A program made the position numbers and the translations under genes. The notes below the pieces were generated by a model that searched no databases, had not been told where the DNA came from, and saw nothing but the letters and a program-made list of their open reading frames with translations. Below are positions 1 to 8,933 of a stretch of 56,330 bases of DNA, piece after piece (the stretch's first letter is position 1; each line of letters opens with the position of its first letter). The DNA lies in assembly GCA_001644045.1 (NCBI GenBank), contig LUUF01000091.1, positions 1 to 56,330 on the forward strand. The letters run 5' to 3'. The DNA is from Methylomonas methanica. Its GTDB lineage: Bacteria; Pseudomonadota; Gammaproteobacteria; Methylococcales; Methylomonadaceae.

Positions 1-57
1 CCGGTTTTTGTTGACCATTACATGGGAGTGAGGATGGATAAAATTGTTCAATTTATC

Positions 58-85
58 TTGACAAGGATTAGCCAAGTGGTAGACT
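58..85 (+). promoter_or_regulatory. candidate sigma-70 type promoter for pmoCAB
   Basis: A perfect -35 hexamer TTGACA lies at 58-63 and a -10-like TAGACT at 80-85, with a 16-base spacer. This leaves a leader of roughly 100 bases before pmoC. The leader holds a small hairpin (CCCGAT at 153-158 pairing with ATCGGG at 162-167) and ends in a near-perfect ribosome binding site, TAGGAGGT, just before the pmoC start. A sigma-70-like promoter upstream of pmoC is known in other type I methanotrophs. The exact start site here is inferred. Confidence 0.4.
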
Positions 86-195
86 GCCACGCACCTCAAG
101 GGACCGGGGTGTCTTCAATATGAAGGCTAATAACATGGAAAAACAAAGAACTCCCGATTCGATCGGGGATTTAGATAATCTTTTAGGAGGTAGAA

Positions 196-948
196 ATGGC
201 TGCTACAACTGAATCAGTTAAGGCTGATGCTGCGGAAGCACCGCTTTTAAATCAAAAAAACCTGTGGGCAGGTATTACCCTGTACTTGGTTTTTTATTCT
301 TTCATTCGTTGGTACGAAGGTGTTTACGGCTGGTCAGCTGGCTTAGACTCATTTGCTCCAGAGTTTGAAACATACTGGATGAACATGCTGTACATCGAGA
401 TCGTTATCGAAGTACTGTTGTTTGCTGGTATCAATGGCTATATCTGGAAAACTCGTGACCGTAAAGTTATGTCAATCACTCCACGTGAAGAGTTGAGAAG
501 ACATTTTACTCACTGGACATGGTTGGTTTGCTACGGCTGGGCTATCTACTGGGGTGCTTCTTACTTCACAGAGCAAGACGGTACATGGCACCAAACTATC
601 GTTCGTGATACTGACTTTACTCCAAGTCACATCATCGAGTTCTACCTGTCATACCCAATCTACATCATCACTGGTTCAGCTGCTTTCATGTATGCAAAAA
701 CAAGATTGCCTACATACCACGAAGGTCTGCACTTGATGTATCTGATTGCGGTTATCGGTCCTTTCATGATTCTGCCAAACGTTGGCTTGAATGAATGGGG
801 TCACACATTCTGGTTTATGGAAGAGTTGTTCGTTGCTCCATTGCATTACGGTTTCGTATTCTTTGGTTGGGCTGCTCTTGCAATCATGGGTGTTGTGAAC
901 ACCGAAGTAATGGCAATTGCAAAATTGCTGAAAAAAGATTTGGCTTAA
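196..948 (+). CDS. pmoC: particulate methane monooxygenase subunit C
   Basis: PmoC is the integral-membrane subunit of copper-dependent particulate methane monooxygenase, which oxidises methane to methanol in the intracytoplasmic membranes. The 250-residue product is close to the usual PmoC length and has several hydrophobic spans. The conserved copper-site pattern Asp-x3-His-x12-His is present as D128, H132 and H145, the residues known to bind metal in this subunit. The start is set by an excellent TAGGAGGTAG ribosome binding site. It is the first gene of pmoCAB. Codon use is AT-leaning and strongly biased, as expected for one of the most highly expressed genes in the cell. Confidence 0.98.
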   Translation: MAATTESVKADAAEAPLLNQKNLWAGITLYLVFYSFIRWYEGVYGWSAGLDSFAPEFETYWMNMLYIEIVIEVLLFAGINGYIWKTRDRKVMSITPREELRRHFTHWTWLVCYGWAIYWGASYFTEQDGTWHQTIVRDTDFTPSHIIEFYLSYPIYIITGSAAFMYAKTRLPTYHEGLHLMYLIAVIGPFMILPNVGLNEWGHTFWFMEELFVAPLHYGFVFFGWAALAIMGVVNTEVMAIAKLLKKDLA

Positions 949-984
949 TAGCTTATCTTTAAAAGTAAAAATACTATCTCCTTT

Positions 985-1015
985 CCTGCCGCTGCTTTGT
1001 TTAAGTGGCGGTAGG
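985..1015 (+). promoter_or_regulatory. pmoC-pmoA intercistronic hairpin
   Basis: CCTGCCGC (985-992) can pair with GCGGTAGG (1008-1015), an 8-bp stem with one G-T wobble and a 15-base loop. It lacks a following T-run, so it is unlikely to be a terminator. In the 117-base gap between two very highly expressed cistrons, such a structure more plausibly protects or processes mRNA. That role is inferred. Confidence 0.45.
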
Positions 1016-1065
1016 ATAAAGAGAAGTGAAAAAAATATAATTTTAATTCTTTAGGAGGTAAGCTA

Positions 1066-1815
1066 ATGAGCGCATCTCAATCAGCTGTACGTTCACGTGC
1101 GGAAGCGGTACAAGTTTCCCGTACGTTTGACTGGATGATTCTTTTTACACTGTTCACCGCAGTATTGGGTGGCTATCACATTCACTACATGTTGACCGGT
1201 GGTGACTGGGATTTTTGGACCGACTGGAAAGATAGACGTCTATGGGTAACCGTAGCTCCTATCGTTTCTATTACATTCCCTGCGGCTGTTCAAGCTTGCT
1301 TGTGGTGGAGATACCGTTTGCCAGTTGGCGCAACTTTGTCTGTTGTTGCTCTGATGATTGGTGAGTGGATCAACCGTTATATGAACTTCTGGGGCTGGAC
1401 ATACTTCCCAGTTAACATTTGCTTCCCATCTAACCTGTTGCCAGGTGCCATTGTTCTTGACGTTATCCTGATGTTGGGTAACAGCATGACTCTGACAGCT
1501 GTTGTTGGTGGTTTGGCTTATGGCCTGTTGTTCTACCCAGGTAACTGGCCTGTTATCGCTCCATTGCACGTGCCTGTAGAATACAACGGCATGATGATGA
1601 CTTTGGCTGACTTACAAGGTTACCACTATGTTCGTACAGGTACACCTGAGTACATCCGTATGGTAGAGAAAGGTACATTAAGAACTTTCGGTAAAGACGT
1701 TGCTCCTGTATCAGCGTTCTTCTCTGGATTCGTTTCTATCATTATCTACTTCTTGTGGCACTTCTTCGGCAGATGGTTCGCTAAAACCGACTTCATCGCT
1801 GACGACGCGTCTTAA
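1066..1815 (+). CDS. pmoA: particulate methane monooxygenase subunit A
   Basis: PmoA is the second membrane subunit of particulate methane monooxygenase and the standard phylogenetic marker for methanotrophs. The 249-residue protein has the usual length and multiple membrane spans. It includes the highly conserved stretch from about residue 105 (MNFWGWTYFPVN) to the following LLPGAIVLD region, on which pmoA primers are based. A GGAGGT ribosome binding site precedes the ATG. It lies 117 bases after pmoC and 89 bases before pmoB, in one operon. The sequence type suggests Methylomonas or a relative rather than an alphaproteobacterial methanotroph. Confidence 0.98.
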   Translation: MSASQSAVRSRAEAVQVSRTFDWMILFTLFTAVLGGYHIHYMLTGGDWDFWTDWKDRRLWVTVAPIVSITFPAAVQACLWWRYRLPVGATLSVVALMIGEWINRYMNFWGWTYFPVNICFPSNLLPGAIVLDVILMLGNSMTLTAVVGGLAYGLLFYPGNWPVIAPLHVPVEYNGMMMTLADLQGYHYVRTGTPEYIRMVEKGTLRTFGKDVAPVSAFFSGFVSIIIYFLWHFFGRWFAKTDFIADDAS

Positions 1816-1841
1816 GTTAGAAGAATAGTAAGAAAATGAAC

Positions 1842-1864
1842 CTGGTGATTATTAAAGTCGCCAG
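1842..1864 (+). promoter_or_regulatory. pmoA-pmoB intercistronic hairpin
   Basis: CTGGTGA (1842-1848) pairs with TCGCCAG (1858-1864) with one wobble and a 9-base AT-rich loop. There is no T-run. Like the hairpin between pmoC and pmoA, it may influence stability or relative translation of the pmo message. This is inferred from structure only. Confidence 0.35.
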
Positions 1865-1904
1865 AAAGTCTTAATTAAAATTCTCTAGTAATAGAGGAGG
1901 AAAT

Positions 1905-3149
1905 ATGAAAATAATAAAAGACAAAGTTGCAAAACTGTCCTTTGTCGCACTGTTGGTCGCAATGACAGCAGCGATGTTTTATGCTCCAACAGCATCTGCT
2001 CACGGTGAAAAATCACAGGCTGCGTTTATGCGTATGCGGACGATTCACTGGTTTGACCTGAACTGGTCAAAAGAAGAAGTGCCTGTTAATGAAACTATGA
2101 CAATTTCTGGTAAATTCCTGGTATTCGCAGGCTGGCCAGAAACTGTTGATAAACCAGAAGTTTCATTTTTGAACGTTGGTATCCCTGGTCCTGTATTTAT
2201 TCGTGCAGGCTCTTGGATTGGCGGTCAATTGGTTCCTCGTTCAGTTTCTTTGGAATTGGGCGAAGTTTATGAGTTTAAAGTTCTGCTGAAAGCTCGTCGC
2301 CCAGGCGACTGGCACGTTCACTCTATGATGAACGTACAAGGCGGTGGTCCAATCATCGGTCCAGGCAAATGGGTAACCATTACTGGTTCTATGAGCGAGT
2401 TTGTTAACCCAGTTACAACTTTGACTGGTCAAACAATCAACTTGGAAAACTACGCTCTGGATAACGTTTATTTCTGGCACGCTGTATGGTTCGCAATTGC
2501 GTTCGCATGGTTGTTGTTCTGGATCAAACGTCCATTGTTCGTTCCACGTCATATCGCTGTAAGCACAGGCAAAGCAGATTCTTTGATCTCAGCCGGTGAC
2601 AAAAAAATCGGTATGCTGTTTGGTGTAGGTACTTTGGTTATCGTTGCTGCTTCTATGGGCGCTACCAACGAAAAATATCCTGTAACTACTCCTCTGCAAG
2701 CTGGTTTGTTGCGTGGTATGAAAACTTATCAAATGCCTGAAGCTACTGTTTCAGTTAAAGTTGATGACGCTACATACCGTGTACCAGGTCGTGCGATGCA
2801 AATGACATTGACCATCACAAACAATGGCGATTCAGCTGTTCGTTTGGGTGAGTTCAACACTGCAGGCGTACGTTTCTTGGATCCAGCTGTTCATGAAGAT
2901 GATACTGCTTACCCAGATGATTTGCTGGCTGAAGAAGGCTTAACTGTTAGCGATAACAGCCCTCTGGCTCCAGGCGAAACACGCACTGTCGAAGTTACTG
3001 CTTCTGACGCTGCTTGGGAAGTATATCGTTTAGCTGACTTGATCTACGATCCAGACAGCCGCTTCGCAGGTCTGTTGTTCTTCTGGGATGAAAAAGGTAA
3101 CCGTCAATTGGTAACAGTTGATGCTCCTCTGATCCCAACTTTCATCTAA
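1905..3149 (+). CDS. pmoB: particulate methane monooxygenase subunit B
   Basis: PmoB is the large, mostly periplasmic subunit of particulate methane monooxygenase, with two cupredoxin-like domains joined by two membrane helices. The 414-residue precursor has a signal peptide ending in SA just before H33, which becomes the mature N-terminus. H33, H137 and H139 are the known copper ligands of PmoB and all are present, within TASAHGEKS and GDWHVHS. A membrane pair is visible near residues 187-207 and 232-253, and a second cupredoxin domain fills the C-terminus. It has a GAGGAG ribosome binding site and is last in pmoCAB, followed closely by a strong terminator. Confidence 0.98.
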   Translation: MKIIKDKVAKLSFVALLVAMTAAMFYAPTASAHGEKSQAAFMRMRTIHWFDLNWSKEEVPVNETMTISGKFLVFAGWPETVDKPEVSFLNVGIPGPVFIRAGSWIGGQLVPRSVSLELGEVYEFKVLLKARRPGDWHVHSMMNVQGGGPIIGPGKWVTITGSMSEFVNPVTTLTGQTINLENYALDNVYFWHAVWFAIAFAWLLFWIKRPLFVPRHIAVSTGKADSLISAGDKKIGMLFGVGTLVIVAASMGATNEKYPVTTPLQAGLLRGMKTYQMPEATVSVKVDDATYRVPGRAMQMTLTITNNGDSAVRLGEFNTAGVRFLDPAVHEDDTAYPDDLLAEEGLTVSDNSPLAPGETRTVEVTASDAAWEVYRLADLIYDPDSRFAGLLFFWDEKGNRQLVTVDAPLIPTFI

Positions 3150-3190
3150 TACTGAAAGTTTTCTAAGTCGAAATACTTAGAGAGAAATTG

Positions 3191-3228
3191 AAACCCCCGC
3201 TATTGAAAGATAGCGGGGGTTTTTTTTG
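3191..3228 (+). terminator. pmoCAB rho-independent terminator
   Basis: A perfect 13-bp stem (3191-3203 with 3210-3222) closes a six-base loop and runs straight into an unbroken T-tract. The stem contains CCCCCGC paired with GCGGGGG. It lies 41 bases after the pmoB stop codon, so transcription of the pmo operon should end here. Confidence 0.93.
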
Positions 3229-3264
3229 GTAAATATGCTTTAAAAATGCAGGAAGATGTAAAAA

Positions 3265-3669
3265 ATGAAAAGAATGTTAGTAATTTTTGGGATATTAGTA
3301 CTAAGCGGTTGCTCAGAAAAAGAAGAATATCAGTCGGTAGTATTGGAGCAGATGAAACAGGATAAAGATATTAAGGATTACGGGATTGAGCCAGAAATAA
3401 TGACAAAATGCGTCGTTGATACTTCATCAAACAATATGCCAGGATTGTTTTTAATTGATCCTGAAAGACGCAAAGCCTATAAGAATTACGCGAGAATGCT
3501 AGATTTAAATAAGTCTACAGATCCACAAAAAACATTAAATGAATTACGGGAAAGTTTTGGTGCAGCGAAGGAGTTAGCAGAAGCGCACTCAAATTATGTC
3601 GAAAGCATAGTGGAATGCATGTCTGGGTTGGTGACCGGTGGCGAAGAAAAATTAAAAAATGCAAAATAG
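3265..3669 (+). CDS. small predicted lipoprotein of unknown function
   Basis: A 134-residue protein with a type II signal peptide: a basic N-terminus, a short hydrophobic stretch and the lipobox LSGC, putting the lipidated cysteine at C16. The mature part is hydrophilic and probably helical, with two further cysteines (in TKCVVD and VECMSG) that could form a disulfide. An AGGAAG ribosome binding site precedes the ATG. The gene lies just beyond the pmo terminator, so it needs its own promoter or read-through. I do not recognise the family. A link to methane oxidation is not supported by anything except position. Confidence 0.65.
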   Translation: MKRMLVIFGILVLSGCSEKEEYQSVVLEQMKQDKDIKDYGIEPEIMTKCVVDTSSNNMPGLFLIDPERRKAYKNYARMLDLNKSTDPQKTLNELRESFGAAKELAEAHSNYVESIVECMSGLVTGGEEKLKNAK

Positions 3670-4835
3670 TGCATGCTAGATATGGACGCAACTTAAGTAA
3701 GAGGGAGGCTTTGTTGTGCAGCACCAACAAAATTTGATTTTCCCTAGAGTGGTGAATTGTAAGTTTACTTCATAGTAAATTCAGTCAATAGTTTCTTCTG
3801 ATTTTTATAGAACGTAATTATGGCCATCGTTCAGGTCATGTAGTAAAAGATTTGTATATAGATTGTCGCAATTGATAGTAAACGGTTTGTCAAATACTGA
3901 CGCTTTAAGAATATATAAAACCAAGAGCGAATACACTCTTAAAGTTCAAGTTACAACTTACGTAATGAGGCGAAGAGGATTCTGCACGCTACTCTAAATA
4001 TTTATTCCATCGCCTTGTTTTTTCGTAATTGATGTACTTATTTGAAAATGCGATAGTTTGCGATCGACTGGTTAACAGACTGGTAGGCCGCATAGGTCAA
4101 GGCAAATGACTCACTAGAGGTTAAAATAAGCCGTCTAGATTAGAGCCGCCAAAATGCTCGGACGCGATGACATCCAAGTCAGCTGGTTTAGCTTGTCAGA
4201 CTCGAAAGGCGTATTCCCAACAGCATCGTTGTGTCACCAATACGGCTATTGATCGACGGTGTATTGCCTTGGGGATTTAGTATTTGCCGAGCAATACTTA
4301 TTACATGGCGTCCGTCAGTTTGCCCAGGCGAAAATCCTGCAGGCCTAGCTGCTGCAAGTGCTGTATACCGTTAGCAGCGCGAACGCTTGATATCCGGATC
4401 CGAAGAGTTTTTTTGCATCAAACAAAAAGGGATGGATGCAAGAAAAATTTTCGGATCACCCTTACTTCCTAAGCCACAGGCGCCCCAATCCATCCATTTA
4501 TTGATCCATAGCTGCTAAGAGCTGTGCTGTTTTAGAGGTTGATTGTAGCCGTGAAAGCTAGCGTTTCAATATTTCGAAGCAAGAAGCATGGGCGTTTCTG
4601 TTCGGTAGATGTTCTTACACATTGAGAGCGCTAGCGGATTTATGCCAGAGCCAACCAGCAATTAAATCGGCTAACTGAGGTTGCTACTTAGATTGGAAGG
4701 TTGCGGTGTAAATCTCAGCATCGGCAGGCGATTAGCAAATGATCAAATAAGGCAGCACAAACCAATAAGCTTTTTGCTAAAAGTTGAGATAAGTTGCTAA
4801 GCTATTTAGCTAATGTTAACGGTAGGACGACAATC
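3670..4835. other. long intergenic stretch without a recognisable gene
   Basis: About 1.17 kb between the lipoprotein gene and the first T6SS gene. The only sizeable frame, at 4284-4472, has no ribosome binding site and an arginine- and cysteine-rich composition typical of chance translation. Both strands are broken by many stop codons. The stretch could be a decayed gene or mobile element, but I could not match it to any family. The last hundred bases must contain the promoter of the T6SS operon; no convincing -35/-10 or sigma-54 site was seen. Confidence 0.5.
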
Positions 4836-6200
4836 GTGCCAATTATCTTAAAAGTGCTTTCTTACAAAGGTTTGCCATTACCTACCGAATTGAGTGCGGA
4901 GTTCGATCAGCGAGGGGGGACGATAGGCAGAAAAGCAGGAAATACCTTGGTGTTACCTGACGCAGAAAATTTTGTTTCAGGTCATCACGCCGAGATCGTT
5001 TATCAGGATGGAAATTACTTGATAAAGGATACGAGTAAAAATGGAACATTTTTGTCCCATGCGGGGCTAAATATAAACGAAGCGCAAGCAACATTGCTGA
5101 ATCATGAAGTATTGCGTATAGGCGAATATGAAGTTACGGTGGAAATGTCCGCCGACATATCGCCAAATCAGCCCATTGGTTTTGACAGTATTCAGCCATC
5201 ACCTTTTGCCGAATCGTTTGCCAACGACCAGCAGTCGATAATAAATGAACCGCTGAATTTCTCCATCCCGCTTAGCCCAGCTAATTCTCCCTTTGGTGAG
5301 CGTCCTCCTGCATCTCCTTTTCACGATAGTTTCACCCCGCCGGAGGTTTTGCCGCAGGAGAACGATGGCAAGGATATCGCTGAATTTTTAAAAGGGTTAG
5401 ATTCCTTGGGCGCATTGGATGCACCTTTAAAAACGCCGCCCGTTGCCGAATTTCCAAATTTTGAATCGCTAAATTTATCCGAGACTCCACCGCCGCATAT
5501 AGACTCGGATTTCGGTGTGGCACCCCACAATATGCCAGCCATAGAGCATGAGCAACAACCAGTCCCGGTTTTGCAAGAGACCAAAATAGAGCCTAAACCC
5601 ACCGTGCCGGCCTCCGTAAATTCGGCTCCGAATGAGGCATTACTAATGCGAATGTTTTTGGAAGGAGCGGGTATAAAGGATCATGCGTTTTTACCGGAAG
5701 AACAATGGCCGGAGGCGATGAAAGCTACCGGGGTATTGTTCCGGAATTTGATCGAAGGGTTGATGGATGTATTGCGCGCACGCGCGGAAATGAAAAGTGA
5801 ATTTCGAGTTTCTGTCACCACAATCCGCTCTTTTGACAATAACCCGCTAAAATTTAACCCGGATGTGGAAAGTGTGCTCAAACTGATGCTCGCGCCAAAT
5901 AATCCGGCGTTTATAAATTCAAACGATGCGATTAATGAAGCGTTCAAGGATGTTAAATTTCATCAACTAGCGATGACAGCGGGTATTCAGGCGGCCTTAG
6001 GGGAGATTTTGCATCGCTTCGATCCGGAGACTTTTGAGAAAACTTTGGGCGAAGGTATTGTTTTTCAAAGAAAAGCCAAATGTTGGGAGCTCTTTTGCGA
6101 GAAATATCCGGAATTGAAAACACAGGCGATAGAAGGATTTTTTGGGGAAGAGTTCGCGGAAGCTTATGAAAAACAAATGCGCTTGTTTGCGCGGCGGTGA
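4836..6200 (+). CDS. tagH: T6SS FHA-domain protein TagH
   Basis: A T6SS accessory protein with an N-terminal forkhead-associated (FHA) domain, which binds phosphothreonine, and a C-terminal TagH-specific domain. I prefer a GTG start at 4836, giving 454 residues that begin MPIILKVLSYKG. A GGTAGGAC ribosome binding site precedes it, and family members begin in the same way. An ATG at 4794 would add 14 unlikely residues. FHA signatures are visible: IGR near residue 30, SGHH near 46-49 and KNGT near 65. Residues 120-270 are a proline-rich linker. In other bacteria the FHA protein is the switch acted on by PpkA kinase and PppA phosphatase. A PppA domain occurs in this cluster, but no PpkA. Confidence 0.9.
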   Translation: MPIILKVLSYKGLPLPTELSAEFDQRGGTIGRKAGNTLVLPDAENFVSGHHAEIVYQDGNYLIKDTSKNGTFLSHAGLNINEAQATLLNHEVLRIGEYEVTVEMSADISPNQPIGFDSIQPSPFAESFANDQQSIINEPLNFSIPLSPANSPFGERPPASPFHDSFTPPEVLPQENDGKDIAEFLKGLDSLGALDAPLKTPPVAEFPNFESLNLSETPPPHIDSDFGVAPHNMPAIEHEQQPVPVLQETKIEPKPTVPASVNSAPNEALLMRMFLEGAGIKDHAFLPEEQWPEAMKATGVLFRNLIEGLMDVLRARAEMKSEFRVSVTTIRSFDNNPLKFNPDVESVLKLMLAPNNPAFINSNDAINEAFKDVKFHQLAMTAGIQAALGEILHRFDPETFEKTLGEGIVFQRKAKCWELFCEKYPELKTQAIEGFFGEEFAEAYEKQMRLFARR

Positions 6201-6268
6201 AGTGTTTGTAGGCTTATTCGAGACGAATAGGTTTTTGTTCTTAAATAAAAAACGGTATCCAATACAGT

Positions 6269-7609
6269 ATGTCGATTAATAACAGGATTGTTTGGTCGGA
6301 GGGCATGTTCCTCAGGCCCCAGCACTTTCAACAACATGATCGTTATCTTGAAAGCCGTATCGATGGCCGTTGCTATGGAATCAGGGCATACGACTGGGGC
6401 TTTTCCTCTCTTAAACTGGATGGAGGGCAATTGGCGATCGGCAAAATCAGCTTGGTTGCTGCCAGAGGAATTTTCCAGGATGGTACGCCGTTTCATTTGC
6501 CTGACGAAGATGAGCTGCCTCTACCACTGGATGTCTCTGAAGGCGTCGCCAATGAAGTGGTCTATTTGGCGTTACCGCTACGTCGTCCGGATGCTGTTGA
6601 GGTAGACAGCGAGAACACCACTGATGGTTTGGCGCGATACCGTGTCACACATAGGGACGTCAGAGATAACAACGCCGGTTATGACGGCCGTTATCCGGTG
6701 CAGATCGGCAGCATTCGTCCGAAACTTATGCTTGGCAATCAAGAGCGATCAGGCTATCTGTGTCTGGGTGTTGCCAATATCGTTGAGGTGCGCGCCGACA
6801 AAACAGTCGTATTGGATGACAAATATATTCCCGTGGTGTTGCAATCGGCAGCCAGTAGCATTTTGAACGGCTTCCTCCGGGAACTGCAAGGTTTGTTGCA
6901 TACCAGGGGTGAGGCTTTAGCCGCACGTGTGGCGGGAACGTCGCAGGGTGCCGGAGTGGCCGAGGTTGCAGACTTTATGTTGCTGCAAACTATCAATCGC
7001 TATGAACCATTGCTGGCACATTTGGCTGCGGATGCGCTGCTGCATCCGGAATCGATGTTTTCCCTGTGTTTGCAGTTGATGGGAGATCTAGCGACTTTTT
7101 ACCGCCAAAATAAACGGCCCGCAGTGCTGCCCGAGTATAGGCACGACGATTTGCGTATTTGCTTTATACCGTTGATCGATGAGTTGCGACGCTTACTGAG
7201 CATGGTGCTTGAGCAAAATGCAATTCAAATTCCTTTGACCAAGCATAGCCAGTCAGTTTATTACTCGGGTCGCCCGGATGTGAAATTATTGGAACACGCC
7301 ATCTACATACTGGCCGCAAGCGCGCAGGTATCGTCGGAAATGTTGCGTACGCATTTTCCGCCTCAGGTGAAAATTGGTCCCGTGGAAGAGATCACGCAAC
7401 TGGTAACCGCTGCTCTGCCGGGTATTTCAATTCACCCTTTGCCAGTGGCGCCAAGGCAATTGCCGTATCACGCCGGATGCTCTTATTTCGAACTGGACAA
7501 GCAAAGCCCTTATTGGAAGAAGATGATGGATTCCGGGGGCTTTGCGTTTCATATTGGTGGTAATTTTCCGGGATTGGAGTTGGAATTCTGGGCAATAAAA
7601 AAAGGGTGA
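6269..7609 (+). CDS. tssK: T6SS baseplate protein TssK
   Basis: TssK is the trimeric adaptor that docks the T6SS baseplate (TssE, F and G) onto the membrane complex through TssL and TssM. The 446-residue length is typical. The family's opening motif is present: WSEGMFLRPQHFQQHDRY near residues 9-26. It is followed five bases later by tssL, so the two are co-transcribed and probably translationally coupled. The ribosome binding site is weak. No truncation or unusual feature was noticed. Confidence 0.95.
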   Translation: MSINNRIVWSEGMFLRPQHFQQHDRYLESRIDGRCYGIRAYDWGFSSLKLDGGQLAIGKISLVAARGIFQDGTPFHLPDEDELPLPLDVSEGVANEVVYLALPLRRPDAVEVDSENTTDGLARYRVTHRDVRDNNAGYDGRYPVQIGSIRPKLMLGNQERSGYLCLGVANIVEVRADKTVVLDDKYIPVVLQSAASSILNGFLRELQGLLHTRGEALAARVAGTSQGAGVAEVADFMLLQTINRYEPLLAHLAADALLHPESMFSLCLQLMGDLATFYRQNKRPAVLPEYRHDDLRICFIPLIDELRRLLSMVLEQNAIQIPLTKHSQSVYYSGRPDVKLLEHAIYILAASAQVSSEMLRTHFPPQVKIGPVEEITQLVTAALPGISIHPLPVAPRQLPYHAGCSYFELDKQSPYWKKMMDSGGFAFHIGGNFPGLELEFWAIKKG

Positions 7610-7613
7610 TGAC

Positions 7614-8924
7614 ATGGTGCAACAAGGACCTTTCGGCGATGACGATAAAACAGTGTTACGGCCTTCGCCTGGGGGAAGAATGCCGCAACAACCGTCAGTT
7701 ACACAAATACCGCCCTCCCCTCCGCCCCAGCAGCCGACTTCAAATATCAACATTCCTTCGCTCAGCCTGCTTTCCGGAGCGGATAGCGGATCTTTATTGA
7801 CCTTATCGGCCGGCATACTTTCCTTGGCGGCTAGACTCAGGGCAACCGTTAGTTATTCCGGAGTTGACGAACTAAAGCAAAAGCTGGCCAAAGAAGTCAG
7901 GGAATTCGAGAACCGTGGCTTGAATGCGGGGTTTCAGCAAGAAACCATGCGCATGGCAAGCTACGGCCTATGCACCTTTCTGGATGAAATTATCCAAAAC
8001 ACGCCCTGGGGTTCACAGAGTAATTGGGGCCATCAAAGTCTACTTATCCTTTTTCATAAAGAAGCCTGGGGCGGAGAGCGTTTTTTCCAAATACTCGAAC
8101 ATCTGGTGAAACAGCCCGCGCAAAACTTACCGCTCATTGAGCTTTGCTACGTGCTGTTAAGTTTCGGATTCGAAGGCAAATATCGGGTCATGGCCAATGG
8201 TGCCAACGAACTGGAAAAACAGCGGCTTGAACTGTACCAGTTGACTCAGCGAGTGAGAGGGGATTTTCCAGCGGAACTGTCGCCGCGCTGGCACGGGCAA
8301 AAAAGCGGCAATAGCTCGTTGATAACGCAAGTGCCCTTATGGGTTTTCGCCAGCGTAGCTGGCGGCTTATTGTTGCTTTGCTATCTAGGTTTTGCGTTTT
8401 TTATTAATTCGGCATCAGATCCTGCCTATCGGGAGTTACTGAAGTTGGCTAAGGAGCCGGTACAAGTTGCAGCGGCCGCCACGATAACCCCGCCCGCCCC
8501 GGTTATTGCTAACAGATTGGAACGCTTTAAGCCTTTATTGCGCGATGAGATTTCCCAGAACATGGTCGAAGTGGTCGACGATAGCATTATTCGCGTCCGC
8601 AATTCCTTCCCTTCGGGTAGCGATCAAGTCAAACCGGAATTTTTGCCAATGTTAAAAAAGATCGCTAAGGAACTTGAGAATGAACAAGACTCGATCTTGG
8701 TAACAGGGCATACCGACGACAAACCCATCGTGTCGGCGCGCTTTCCGTCCAATTGGCATCTGTCCGCGGCACGCGCTAAAAACGTATTGGCGATTTTGAC
8801 CGCATCCGCCCAACTAAAAGGTTCGGCCAGAGCAGAAGGCCGGGCTGACGGCGAGCCTTTGGAACCCAATGACACTCCTGAACATCGAGCCTTAAACCGG
8901 CGCGTTGACATCTTGATAAAGTGA
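7614..8924 (+). CDS. tssL: T6SS membrane protein TssL with C-terminal OmpA domain
   Basis: An evolved-type TssL (IcmH/DotU family) of 436 residues. After a proline-rich N-terminal tail comes the cytoplasmic DotU domain (about residues 50-220). A single membrane helix follows near residue 245-262, then a periplasmic OmpA/MotB-like peptidoglycan-binding domain with TGHTDDKPI and a terminal NRRVDI motif. TssL forms the inner-membrane part of the T6SS with TssM and contacts TssK. The built-in OmpA domain supplies cell-wall anchoring, which other systems provide through separate TagL or TagN proteins. It lies between tssK and tssM with gaps of only 4 and 9 bases. Confidence 0.95.
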   Translation: MVQQGPFGDDDKTVLRPSPGGRMPQQPSVTQIPPSPPPQQPTSNINIPSLSLLSGADSGSLLTLSAGILSLAARLRATVSYSGVDELKQKLAKEVREFENRGLNAGFQQETMRMASYGLCTFLDEIIQNTPWGSQSNWGHQSLLILFHKEAWGGERFFQILEHLVKQPAQNLPLIELCYVLLSFGFEGKYRVMANGANELEKQRLELYQLTQRVRGDFPAELSPRWHGQKSGNSSLITQVPLWVFASVAGGLLLLCYLGFAFFINSASDPAYRELLKLAKEPVQVAAAATITPPAPVIANRLERFKPLLRDEISQNMVEVVDDSIIRVRNSFPSGSDQVKPEFLPMLKKIAKELENEQDSILVTGHTDDKPIVSARFPSNWHLSAARAKNVLAILTASAQLKGSARAEGRADGEPLEPNDTPEHRALNRRVDILIK

Positions 8925-8933
8925 GAATACCGC

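Noticed and set aside
4284-4472. A 62-codon frame in the gap before tagH
   Set aside because: No ribosome binding site and a composition rich in Arg, Cys and Ser typical of non-coding sequence.
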